A stretch of DNA of 42,561 bases, from the NCBI GenBank assembly GCA_021296535.1, contig JAGWAG010000027.1, positions 1-42,561 on the forward strand, given 5' to 3'. The DNA comes from Acidobacteriota bacterium. GTDB taxonomy: Bacteria > Acidobacteriota > Thermoanaerobaculia > Multivoradales > Multivoraceae. How positions within the stretch are numbered: the stretch's first letter is position 1; each line of letters opens with the position of its first letter. The notes under the pieces are model-generated. The model saw nothing but the letters and a program-made list of their open reading frames with translations, did no database searches and had not been told where the DNA came from. This document shows positions 9,401 through 15,692 of this stretch, piece by piece. A program made the position numbers and the translations under genes.

Positions 9401-10939
9401 GTGGTCGTCGGAGAGGTTCCGGTGCCAGAGGCGGTTCCCGTCGTGGTTCGTGGCGAACAGGTCGCCGGTGCCGAAGAAGAGCGTGATCCGGTCGGCGTCG
9501 ATCGCAGGGGTCGGGGCGGCACGGGCCGTGTACTGGTTGTAGGGCAGGCGCTCGGAGGCCGGCCAGCTTTGGCGCCAGAGTTCCTCGCCGTCCGCGACCC
9601 GAATCGCGGTGAGCCAGAGCGTGTCCTTGGCGTCCTCGCCATCGGCGGCCACCGAGGTCACGTAGGCAACACCGTTCCGGACGACAGGGCTCGAGTGACC
9701 GAACGCCGGCAGCTCGGCGGTCCAGCCGGGTTGGTCCCAGGCGAGCGGCAGGGCGGAGCCTTCGGCGATGCTGGCGCCACCGTCGCGGAAGGTGGCCCAC
9801 TCGGTTCCGTGATTGGCTGACGGCGCCCCGGCGGGGGTCCACGATTCGTCCGCGATCTGGCCGTCTTCGATCTGCAGGTCGGAGAGTGCATGTCGCTCGA
9901 CTGAGCTCAGGTGCCCGGTGCGGTTCGCACCGGCAATCGCCAGCAGCGATTCGCCGTCGCTCACCAGGCGGTGGAAGAAGCGTCGCTCGTGGAGGTCCCC
10001 GGCGTGGTTCCAGGACTCGTCGCCGCTGCGGATGCTGTAGATGCGGCCGTCGGCCTGGCTCACGAGGAGAACCCCGTTCACCGTGACCGCGTCGGCGCCG
10101 AAGCCGTTCAGGCTGCCGGACGCCGGCAGGTCGGGCCCCGATGCCCAGGTGTCGGTGGCGGGATCGTAGATGTCGACTCGGCGGGTCGTGTCGCCGTTGT
10201 CGTCGATCCCGCCCAGCACCCAGAGCTTGCCGTCGAGTCCCACCGCGGTGTTGGCACGGACGCCGACCGGGGTCTCCGTCAGTACGCTCCACTCGCCGAT
10301 GGAATCGTCATCGAGCGTCGTCAGGTCGAGCGCGAAGACCGTTCGTTCCCAAAGGGGATCGGAGGCGGAGCCGCGCAGCTGCCAGCCGCCCGCGACGACG
10401 AGGAGATCGTTGACCACGGCGAGATCGTGCGAGGAGCGGCCGGACGGCAGGGCCATCAGCCGCTGCCAGCGGTTCTCTTCCGGCAGGAAGCGGGCCGCGC
10501 TCTTCACGGAATGGAGTTCGCCGGGCTCGCGCCTCGGGTTGTTCGCGCGCATTCCTCCGACCCGGTAGATGGCGCCGTCGTGCTCGACCAGGGCAGTGCC
10601 CTGGAGCGGCGGACCCGGCGGCAAAGCGAGCCATCCGGGCGAAGAGCTTCCAGCGGCGGACTCGAGTGGGTAACGCAGGAAGAGCTGACTCAGGTTCTCG
10701 AACGAATGAACGTGCTGCGTGCCGATGTGACCGCCGTACACGTAGAGCGAATCGCCCTCCAGAGCCGCGCCGAAGCTCGAGATGGCAAGCGGCAGATCGG
10801 GGACTGCCTGGTGGTGGGCGCGGTTGGAGGAGTCCACGTTCTGAGCAACGGCTAGTGGCGTCATGGCGATTCCCATGAGGGTGGCCGCCAAGGTTCCGGC
10901 GGTGCGGCCGCGGCCGCGGTTGGGCTTGATGGTGAGCAT
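6485..10939 (-). CDS. Kelch propeller - PQQ-like propeller - TonB-dependent receptor fusion protein
   Basis: One unbroken 1484-codon frame. Residues 1-33 are a signal peptide ending in ...PLAVAQ. About 45-360 is a Kelch-type beta-propeller with GG blade ends (LYVYGGHIG, IYRVGGM, LVVAGGW, LWVLGGIDDNG). About 405-770 is a PQQ-like (BamB/quinoprotein-repeat) propeller with the blade pattern xxATGExLWxx (DRATGEDRWKV, DAATGEKLWWI). A TonB-box-like DEVTVTAA starts near residue 782, followed by a plug (GGVISLITKNPSDY) and a CirA/heme-receptor-like 22-strand barrel of normal size, ending in YNW as outer-membrane barrels do. The propeller lacks the vicinal Cys pair and the Glu/Asn/Asp set of quinoprotein enzymes, so it is probably a binding or scaffold domain, not a dehydrogenase. 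By topology both propellers should be periplasmic. The gene follows the PQQ alcohol dehydrogenase operon by 150 bp, with its own promoter. The ligand is unknown. Confidence 0.9.
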   Translation of the reverse strand: MLTIKPNRGRGRTAGTLAATLMGIAMTPLAVAQNVDSSNRAHHQAVPDLPLAISSFGAALEGDSLYVYGGHIGTQHVHSFENLSQLFLRYPLESAAGSSSPGWLALPPGPPLQGTALVEHDGAIYRVGGMRANNPRREPGELHSVKSAARFLPEENRWQRLMALPSGRSSHDLAVVNDLLVVAGGWQLRGSASDPLWERTVFALDLTTLDDDSIGEWSVLTETPVGVRANTAVGLDGKLWVLGGIDDNGDTTRRVDIYDPATDTWASGPDLPASGSLNGFGADAVTVNGVLLVSQADGRIYSIRSGDESWNHAGDLHERRFFHRLVSDGESLLAIAGANRTGHLSSVERHALSDLQIEDGQIADESWTPAGAPSANHGTEWATFRDGGASIAEGSALPLAWDQPGWTAELPAFGHSSPVVRNGVAYVTSVAADGEDAKDTLWLTAIRVADGEELWRQSWPASERLPYNQYTARAAPTPAIDADRITLFFGTGDLFATNHDGNRLWHRNLSDDHGSFAGNHGVGGSVLLTDDHAVVLLARKTYSYLLAVDRATGEDRWKVEREPGVSWTTPTLSPDRREIVVSSNGSVEGYDAATGEKLWWIPGVKSNTTQSPLITDEVVVISGSERPANFAVRRGARGELGEDDIVWHSESTSHFASPVLAGDCIYWANAAGVAQCIDPENGKSHWQQRLSQPAWVTPIAAGDRIFFFGEKGATDVLSAGPGGGEVLAKSRVEVDEYLTGVVPAGDAFLLRTGKLLHAVRGEAAAGDSQADSEEVSTDEATFLDEVTVTAAHVPASLRETPGHVSIVTDEDIADHLYEDVADLVKYEPGVYVEGDATRLGLNGFNIRGIGGNRVLTQVDGVPTAEQFDFGPFNVHQQAIDIDTLKSAEIVRSAGSALYGSDAVGGVISLITKNPSDYLGNGNHHFGLKTGFDGRSRDRNLNLTAAGGGEAARASLFVSTGRSDELDNAGQTGGTGMDRDQPNPQERERLQALGKAAYDISTGNTLRATFELNTTDAETEVISALGTSRLGPFTITNFEVLAEDTQDRNRASLEQVITSRGTVDQWSWRINTQSVDTAQNVREHRLFAAFGPPLETNRNGNLTFEQTTFSADVNGLVETGTGDSFSSAFHFGGSFLADEFDMLRDRIEHDLSGRVVPTQLVFPSKYFPQTDTEETGAYAQAELRWNRITLIPGVRYDRFIVDADPGDAVYIAAGGLPVASLDADAVSPKLGAAFELHRTTTLTAQYAAGFRAPPYSSINTGFTNLAGGYQTLANPGLDPEISDNFELGLRWSAGGTSWSIGGFRNHYDDFIEFQTAGFNRQLNVVEFQNVNLTEVEIDGVEFRLESRLGDNVLLRAAYAHIDGHDTTGEIDVPLASIAPNEGVVGLRYLADSAKWGLDGSIRIVDDRDPGKVAEGEHIPDGYQVVDVVAFFALPADMKLRVGVLNATDEAYFESWHVRGRQANDPSLLLYSSPGRNVVASLTYNW

Positions 10940-10949
10940 GGCCCGGGAA

Positions 10950-10977
10950 TCTGTACTAGGTCGGTGCTCTTTGTCAA
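10950..10977 (-). promoter_or_regulatory. Sigma-70-type promoter of the propeller-receptor gene
   Basis: On the minus strand TTGACA (10977-10972) is separated by 16 bp from TACAGA (10955-10950). The expected start of transcription is about 10943, only some 4 nt before the ATG at 10939, so the mRNA would be almost leaderless. No Shine-Dalgarno precedes the ATG. The -35 box is a perfect match to consensus and the -10 is fair. Confidence 0.55.
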
Positions 10978-11057
10978 GGACTAATCTGGTCCTGTTTACT
11001 TCACGGTGTGCTCAGGTTGGTGGATGTGGGCTCACGGTCGGCTGGTGCCTGGCTGAT

Positions 11058-11084
11058 CGTCGCGTGGGGATGGGCCCCGCGACG
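11058..11084 (-). terminator. Terminator-like hairpin after the PQQ dehydrogenase operon
   Basis: CGTCGCG and CGCGACG arms plus three inner G-C pairs form a stable stem-loop five bases after the stop codon of the cytochrome gene. No T-run follows on the minus strand, so termination, if any, would be weak or factor-dependent. The position at the end of a three-gene operon supports a role. Confidence 0.4.
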
Positions 11085-11089
11085 GGCTT

Positions 11090-11587
11090 CTAACTGCAGT
11101 CCATGCTGTTCGAACGCACGTACGCGATCACCTGCCAGATCGTGTCTTCCGGGATCTTGCCGTCGAACGGCAGCATCTCCGTGTCGGGCACGCCCTGGGT
11201 AATCACGCGGTAGAGATCGGCGTCCGTGTTGCCGTGGTCCCAGTTGCAGTCGAAGAGATTCGGTGCGTCCTTGGTGACGCCCGGCGTGGTCGAGTGGCAG
11301 TAGCCGGTGCAGACGGCGCGGAACATGCGCCGGCCGGCGGTGATCGCCGCGGGATCGTCGAGATAGGCGGCGACGGGAGAAGGACTCGCGGCAGGCTCGG
11401 CGGGCGGCGCTTCGTTGACGGTTGCCGGCTGCGCCGCGGCTGGGGCCGGTGCCTCCGACGCGGCCGGAGTCTCGGGCAGCTCGGGCGCCGGTCCTCCGCC
11501 GGTTGCACAGGCGGCCAGCAGAAGGGGCAGCGCGATCGTCGCGTGCCTGGCAAAGCGGGTCGACTCAAGGCGTCTTCGGGTGGTCAT
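11090..11587 (-). CDS. c-type cytochrome lipoprotein, electron acceptor of the PQQ dehydrogenase (XoxG/MxaG-like role)
   Basis: A 165-residue protein. The start at ATG 11587 gives MTTRRRLE and a lipoprotein signal with lipobox LLLAAC, then an Ala/Pro/Glu-rich linker (about residues 30-75), then a single cytochrome c domain. The heme site reads VCTGYCHS, which is CX3CH and not the usual CXXCH. The likely axial Met is in GVPDTEMLPFDG, and IWQVIAYVRS is the typical C-terminal helix. As the third gene of the dehydrogenase operon (37 bp after the binding protein) it probably takes electrons from PQQH2 in the periplasm, anchored to a membrane by lipid. The five-residue heme spacing is directly visible in the DNA and is not a frame artefact. 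Role inferred from context. Confidence 0.82.
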   Translation of the reverse strand: MTTRRRLESTRFARHATIALPLLLAACATGGGPAPELPETPAASEAPAPAAAQPATVNEAPPAEPAASPSPVAAYLDDPAAITAGRRMFRAVCTGYCHSTTPGVTKDAPNLFDCNWDHGNTDADLYRVITQGVPDTEMLPFDGKIPEDTIWQVIAYVRSNSMDCS

Positions 11588-11624
11588 GGACAAGGTGTCG
11601 GCTCCCTCGGCTCTACTGGAGCTC

Positions 11625-12443
11625 TTACTGGGCGCCCTCGCCGAGCGCGCGAATCGCGGCCGGCGAGGACACGGTGGGGAAGGGTTCGGTTCGGAAGATG
11701 CCGTAGCGGTCGGCCAGACGTTGCAGCGTGCCGTCGCGACGCAGCTCCTCGAGCATCTGCTCGATCTCGGGAGCAAGGCTGTCGCCGGACCGCATCGCGG
11801 CGTGCTCGTTGAAACGGAGCCCGGGAGGCGGCTCGAAGACGCGCACGGGCTCTTTCTGCAGTCGCCCCAGCGCCGGTCCCCAGATGAGTGCGGCGGTTGC
11901 CCGGCCGTCGTCCACGGCCGCGGCCACGTCCGCTGCGGTGGGTAGCGAGGTCCAGTCGAGCCCTGCCCATTCGGCCGCGAAATGCCCGAGCGACTGCAGG
12001 CGAACCGCTACCCGGTGGCCGGCTGCGACCTCCGGCAAGGCGGTCCATTCGAGACGGTCCATCGGCGGCATGTAGATTTCGAAAGCGGCCGCGTAGTACG
12101 GCGGGCTGAGGTCGATTGCCGCGGCCAGCCGCCCCAGCGCGAGCTGTCCCGGCACGGAGGGCACGAGGTCGCAAACGCCGTCCAGGAGTTCGTCGAAGGG
12201 CAGGTCCGTATCGTCGATCTCGGAGTAGGGCGGTGCGTTCGGACGCCATACCGGCACGAAGTTGCGCCCAAGGCGGTTTGCCGCCTCACGGAACAGGTCG
12301 TGGTCGAAGCCGGAGGCGTTGGCGCGATGCGCGCGCGGCAGATCGTCCTCGAGCAGGCACACGCGCAGGTCCTCCGCCTGGACGGGGACGGCTGCCCAGA
12401 GGAGGATCGAGAGTACGCCGGCCGGCGGCGCCATTCGTGTCAC
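11625..12443 (-). CDS. Periplasmic substrate-binding-like protein associated with quinoprotein dehydrogenase (MxaJ/XoxJ-like)
   Basis: A 272-residue family-3 solute-binding fold with a signal peptide (LSILLWAAVPVQA) and a mature start EDLRVCLLEDDLPRAHR. The motif GFDHDLFREAANRLG is typical of MxaJ/XoxJ proteins, which are thought to help maturation or activation of PQQ dehydrogenases rather than transport. The GTG at 12443 overlaps the dehydrogenase stop by 4 nt (GTGA), which argues for translational coupling and adds an Arg to the signal peptide; ATG 12434 is an alternative start. No ABC permease or ATPase is nearby, which again favours an accessory role. It ends 37 bp before the cytochrome gene. 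Confidence 0.8.
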   Translation of the reverse strand: MTRMAPPAGVLSILLWAAVPVQAEDLRVCLLEDDLPRAHRANASGFDHDLFREAANRLGRNFVPVWRPNAPPYSEIDDTDLPFDELLDGVCDLVPSVPGQLALGRLAAAIDLSPPYYAAAFEIYMPPMDRLEWTALPEVAAGHRVAVRLQSLGHFAAEWAGLDWTSLPTAADVAAAVDDGRATAALIWGPALGRLQKEPVRVFEPPPGLRFNEHAAMRSGDSLAPEIEQMLEELRRDGTLQRLADRYGIFRTEPFPTVSSPAAIRALGEGAQ

Positions 12444-14242
12444 TGCGCGAGTTCGAACACGAGCAGGACGCTGCCTTCCGGCAGGGACGGCGCCGTGCCA
12501 ACCGTGGTCTGGACGATGCCGCCGCCGCCGGAGCCGACGGCGAGGTAGGTCCGGCCTTCGTACTCGTAGGCGATCGGATGGCTGCGGATGCCGGAGCCGG
12601 TCTGGTAGCGCCACACCTCCTCGCCGGTCTCGGCGTCGAAACCGAGGAGGTGGCCGCTGGCGTTGCCCGTGACGACCAGGCCGCCGGCGGTGCTGAGCAC
12701 ACCGGCGAGCATCGGCACCGGATCCCGGTACGTCCACTTCGTCTCGCCGGTGCTCACGTCGATGGCCGACAGGTGGCCGTAGGACTTGCCTTCCGCGGTA
12801 TCGGTCGGGATCGGCTCGCCGCCGAAGAAGGGAATCCCCTCGACGAAGACGACGACGCCCTTGCGGAACATCATGCAGCTCTCGATCGTCGGCACGTAGG
12901 CGAGACCGGTTTCCGGGCTGTAGGCGCCGGCGTAGGCGGCGTTGTTGCCGCCGGCGAGGCCGGGGCAGACGCGCTGAGTCGGCTCCTCGGTCGGTTTCAT
13001 CGCGGGGTTGACGACCGGGCGGCCGTTCTCGTCCAGCGTCGCCCAGTTCAACTGGTGGACGTACTGGCTGGCATGCAGGAAGCTGCCGTCGCGGCGGTCG
13101 AGCACGTAGAAGTAGCCGTTCCGATTCGCCTGAACGAGGGCGGGAATGGTCTGTTCGTTGACCTGGACGTCGACCAGCCAGACCTCGGAGTTGCCGTCGT
13201 AGTCCCAAACGTCGTGGGGCGTGAACTGGAAGTACCACTTGCGCTCCCCGGTCTCGATGTCGACCGCCAACACGCTGTCGCTGTAGAGGTTGTCGCCGGC
13301 CCGTGTGTCGCCGCTCCAGTCGGGAGACGGGTTGCCGGTGGTCCAGAACAGGGTCTTCGTCGCCGGGTCGTAGCTGCCGGTCGCCCAGGTGGCGGCGCCG
13401 CCCGTCTTGTACGATTCGCCGGCCCAGGTCTCGACTCCGGCCTCGCCCGTGTCCGGCACCGTGTGGTGGCGCCAGAGGAGCTCGCCGGTCTCCAGGTCGT
13501 AGCCGTCGAAGAAGCCCCGGACTCCGTACTCGCCGCCGCCGATGCCGATGACCACCACGCCCTCCGCGATGAGCGGGGCCGACGTGATGGAGAAGCCCTT
13601 GGCGTAGGGAATGACCTCAATATCCCAGGCGAGTTCGCCTGTCTTGCGGTTGAAGGCCAGCAGACGGGCGTCCAGGGTGCCCATCACGACGAGATCGCCG
13701 GAGATGCCGACGCCGCGGTTCACCGGCCCGCAGCAGATCCGCAGGTCGGAGGGGTTCTCGTGGTCGTAGCGCCAGAGCAGGCTCCCGTCTCCCGCGTCGT
13801 AGGCGAGCAGGCGGTTCATCGACGAGGTCAGGTAGAGGACCCCGTCGTAGACTACGGGGGAGGATTCGAGCTGGCCGGCGACGCCGGTCTGGGCGATCCA
13901 GGCGAGACGGAGGTTGGAGACGCTCTCCGGCGTCAGCTCGGTGATCGGAGAGTGGCGCCAGCTTGCGTAGTTGCCGCCGTAGTGGAGCCAGGACTCCCGC
14001 GTCGGGGCCGCTTCGAGCAGCGCCTGCTCGACGGGTCCCGCGCCGTCGCCCACCTCGGTCGCCGCCGGCCAGTGGTTCTGGGGTGGCGCGGCCACGCCTT
14101 CCTCCTGGGCAGCGAGCGGGATCGCCACGGCGGCGAGGATGGCCATCGCGCAGGTCGCGGCGCGCCATCGCCGGGTTCCTGTCCGAATCTTCGAGGTCCC
14201 GGCATGTGCTGTTCCTTGAAGCGGCGTGGCTCGCATCGACAA
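12440..14242 (-). CDS. PQQ-dependent alcohol dehydrogenase with lanthanide-type active site (XoxF/PedH-like)
   Basis: A 600-residue periplasmic quinoprotein that oxidises alcohols with PQQ. A signal peptide precedes IPLAAQEEG. Eight-bladed propeller repeats follow (ETGELLWRHH, ETGERKWYFQ, ETGEEVWRYQ). Active-site marks are the vicinal disulfide ICCGPVNRG (Cys170-171), Glu238 in GGGEYGVRG, Asn304 in TGNPSPD, and catalytic Asp347 in PHDVWDYD. Asp349, two residues after the catalytic Asp, matches the extra acidic ligand of lanthanide-dependent XoxF/PedH enzymes; calcium MxaF enzymes have Ala there. Spacing between these residues fits methanol dehydrogenases. An AGGAGG Shine-Dalgarno stands 10 nt before the ATG at 14242. 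It heads the operon with the binding protein and the cytochrome. The alcohol is not known. Confidence 0.9.
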   Translation of the reverse strand: MSMRATPLQGTAHAGTSKIRTGTRRWRAATCAMAILAAVAIPLAAQEEGVAAPPQNHWPAATEVGDGAGPVEQALLEAAPTRESWLHYGGNYASWRHSPITELTPESVSNLRLAWIAQTGVAGQLESSPVVYDGVLYLTSSMNRLLAYDAGDGSLLWRYDHENPSDLRICCGPVNRGVGISGDLVVMGTLDARLLAFNRKTGELAWDIEVIPYAKGFSITSAPLIAEGVVVIGIGGGEYGVRGFFDGYDLETGELLWRHHTVPDTGEAGVETWAGESYKTGGAATWATGSYDPATKTLFWTTGNPSPDWSGDTRAGDNLYSDSVLAVDIETGERKWYFQFTPHDVWDYDGNSEVWLVDVQVNEQTIPALVQANRNGYFYVLDRRDGSFLHASQYVHQLNWATLDENGRPVVNPAMKPTEEPTQRVCPGLAGGNNAAYAGAYSPETGLAYVPTIESCMMFRKGVVVFVEGIPFFGGEPIPTDTAEGKSYGHLSAIDVSTGETKWTYRDPVPMLAGVLSTAGGLVVTGNASGHLLGFDAETGEEVWRYQTGSGIRSHPIAYEYEGRTYLAVGSGGGGIVQTTVGTAPSLPEGSVLLVFELAQ

Positions 14243-14384
14243 ACTCCCTCCTGATGTCGTCCAAGATGTCGCGGAACGGTGCTGTCGGGCCGCCGTTGGC
14301 GCGAATCGCGGATGATACCGTGCAGCGCATTTCCGGCCATCGGTTCGGCGCCCGATCCGCCCGCCACGCTAAGGAGAAACGAGA

Positions 14385-15692
14385 ATGACGGACGACGACA
14401 GCGGCACGCAGAGCCTCTACGGCCTCGGCGCCTTCGGCCTGAAGGTGTGGCAGTACAAGCAGGGCGAACTGGTTTCCCTGATGATCCACCTCGGCGACCG
14501 CCTGGGGATCTACCGGACCCTGCAGGGCCGCGGACCGGTAACCGTTGCCGGGCTGGCCGAAGCGAGCGGGCTCAAGGAACGCTGGTTGCTTGAGTGGTTA
14601 CGCGGCCAGACCGCGGCCGGCCTGATCGAGTACCACGGCGAGGAGAACGGCGGTGAGCCGCGCTTCGAGCTCAGCGATGTGGGGGCCGCGGTCCTGGCCG
14701 ACGAGGAGGGCTCGATTGCTTTCGCGGGCGGCGCCTTCGGCTATCCGCCCAGCCACGACGTGATCGACGGTTTGGCGGAAGCGTTCCAAACCGGTGTCGG
14801 CCTCTCCTATCAGCGGCTCGGACCCTGTGCCGCCCATCGCACCGAGCGGATGCTCGGGCCGTGGACCCGCCAGGCGCTGGTGCCGCGGATCATTCCGGCG
14901 CTTGACGGTGTCGAGGAGCGCCTGCGTGCAGGCATCGACGTCGTCGACGTCGGCTGCGGCGGTGGAGTGGCGCTTCTCTCGCTGGCCCGCGCCTTTCCGG
15001 CTTCGCGCTTTGTAGGGATCGACCCTTCCGAGTATGCGATCGAGATCGCCCGCGAGCGGACCGCGGAAGCCGGCGTCGAGAACGCCGAGTGGCGGGTGGC
15101 CCGCGGCGAGGATCTGCCGGCGGAGCCGACCTTCGACCTGGTCGTGACCTTCGATTGCGTCCACGACATGACGCGGCCGGATCTCGTGATTTCGGCCATC
15201 CGCGGCGCCATCCGGGACGAGGGCACCTGGCTGATCAAGGACATCCGGAGCAGCCCCCGGTTCGAGGACAACCTGCGCAACCCGGTGCTCGCCCTGCTCT
15301 ACGGGTTCTCCGTTTCGGCCTGCATGTCGTCCGCTCTGTCCGAGCCCGACGGCCTCGGGCTCGGAACCCTGGGCTTCAACCCGGTGGTCGCCGAGCGGAT
15401 GGTGCGGGAAGGCGGCTTCACCCGCTTCCAGATGCACGACTTCGAGGATCCTGCGAACCTCTACTACGAAGTCCGTCCGGTCAGTCCCAGCGCAGGTCGA
15501 CCCGGTCGATCGCGACGCCGTTCGGCGGCAGGGCTTCGCCGTCGCCGTAGGGGACTTCGAGGACGAGCGGAGCGCCTGAAGTCCACGTCGCGGTCGGGAG
15601 CCTGCGCGTCTGCCAGGCTGCCGCTTCGCCGTTGCCGCCGGGAAACGACAGACGACCGATCTCGCGGCTTCCGGAGCGGGCGATCAGCGTGA
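14385..15692 (+). CDS. Class I SAM-dependent methyltransferase with N-terminal winged helix; abnormal C-terminal extension
   Basis: A strong AAGGAG (14371-14376) stands 8 nt before ATG 14385. Residues about 25-105 form a winged-helix dimerisation domain (GLAEASGLKERWLLEWLRG), as in Rv2258c-like and small-molecule O/N-methyltransferases. The Rossmann part follows: DVVDVGCGGGVAL (motif I, about 185), FVGIDPSEYAIEIAR (motif II), LVVTFDCVHDMTRP, then the C-terminal strand MHDFEDPANLYYEVRP, where the family normally stops, at about 15480. Here the frame has no stop and runs 70 more codons, rich in Arg and Ser, through DNA that codes on the other strand for the next gene. A lost stop or an indel is likely, and the functional end is probably near 15480. 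The substrate is unknown. It is transcribed divergently from the PQQ dehydrogenase operon. Confidence 0.82.
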   Translation: MTDDDSGTQSLYGLGAFGLKVWQYKQGELVSLMIHLGDRLGIYRTLQGRGPVTVAGLAEASGLKERWLLEWLRGQTAAGLIEYHGEENGGEPRFELSDVGAAVLADEEGSIAFAGGAFGYPPSHDVIDGLAEAFQTGVGLSYQRLGPCAAHRTERMLGPWTRQALVPRIIPALDGVEERLRAGIDVVDVGCGGGVALLSLARAFPASRFVGIDPSEYAIEIARERTAEAGVENAEWRVARGEDLPAEPTFDLVVTFDCVHDMTRPDLVISAIRGAIRDEGTWLIKDIRSSPRFEDNLRNPVLALLYGFSVSACMSSALSEPDGLGLGTLGFNPVVAERMVREGGFTRFQMHDFEDPANLYYEVRPVSPSAGRPGRSRRRSAAGLRRRRRGLRGRAERLKSTSRSGACASARLPLRRCRRETTDDRSRGFRSGRSA

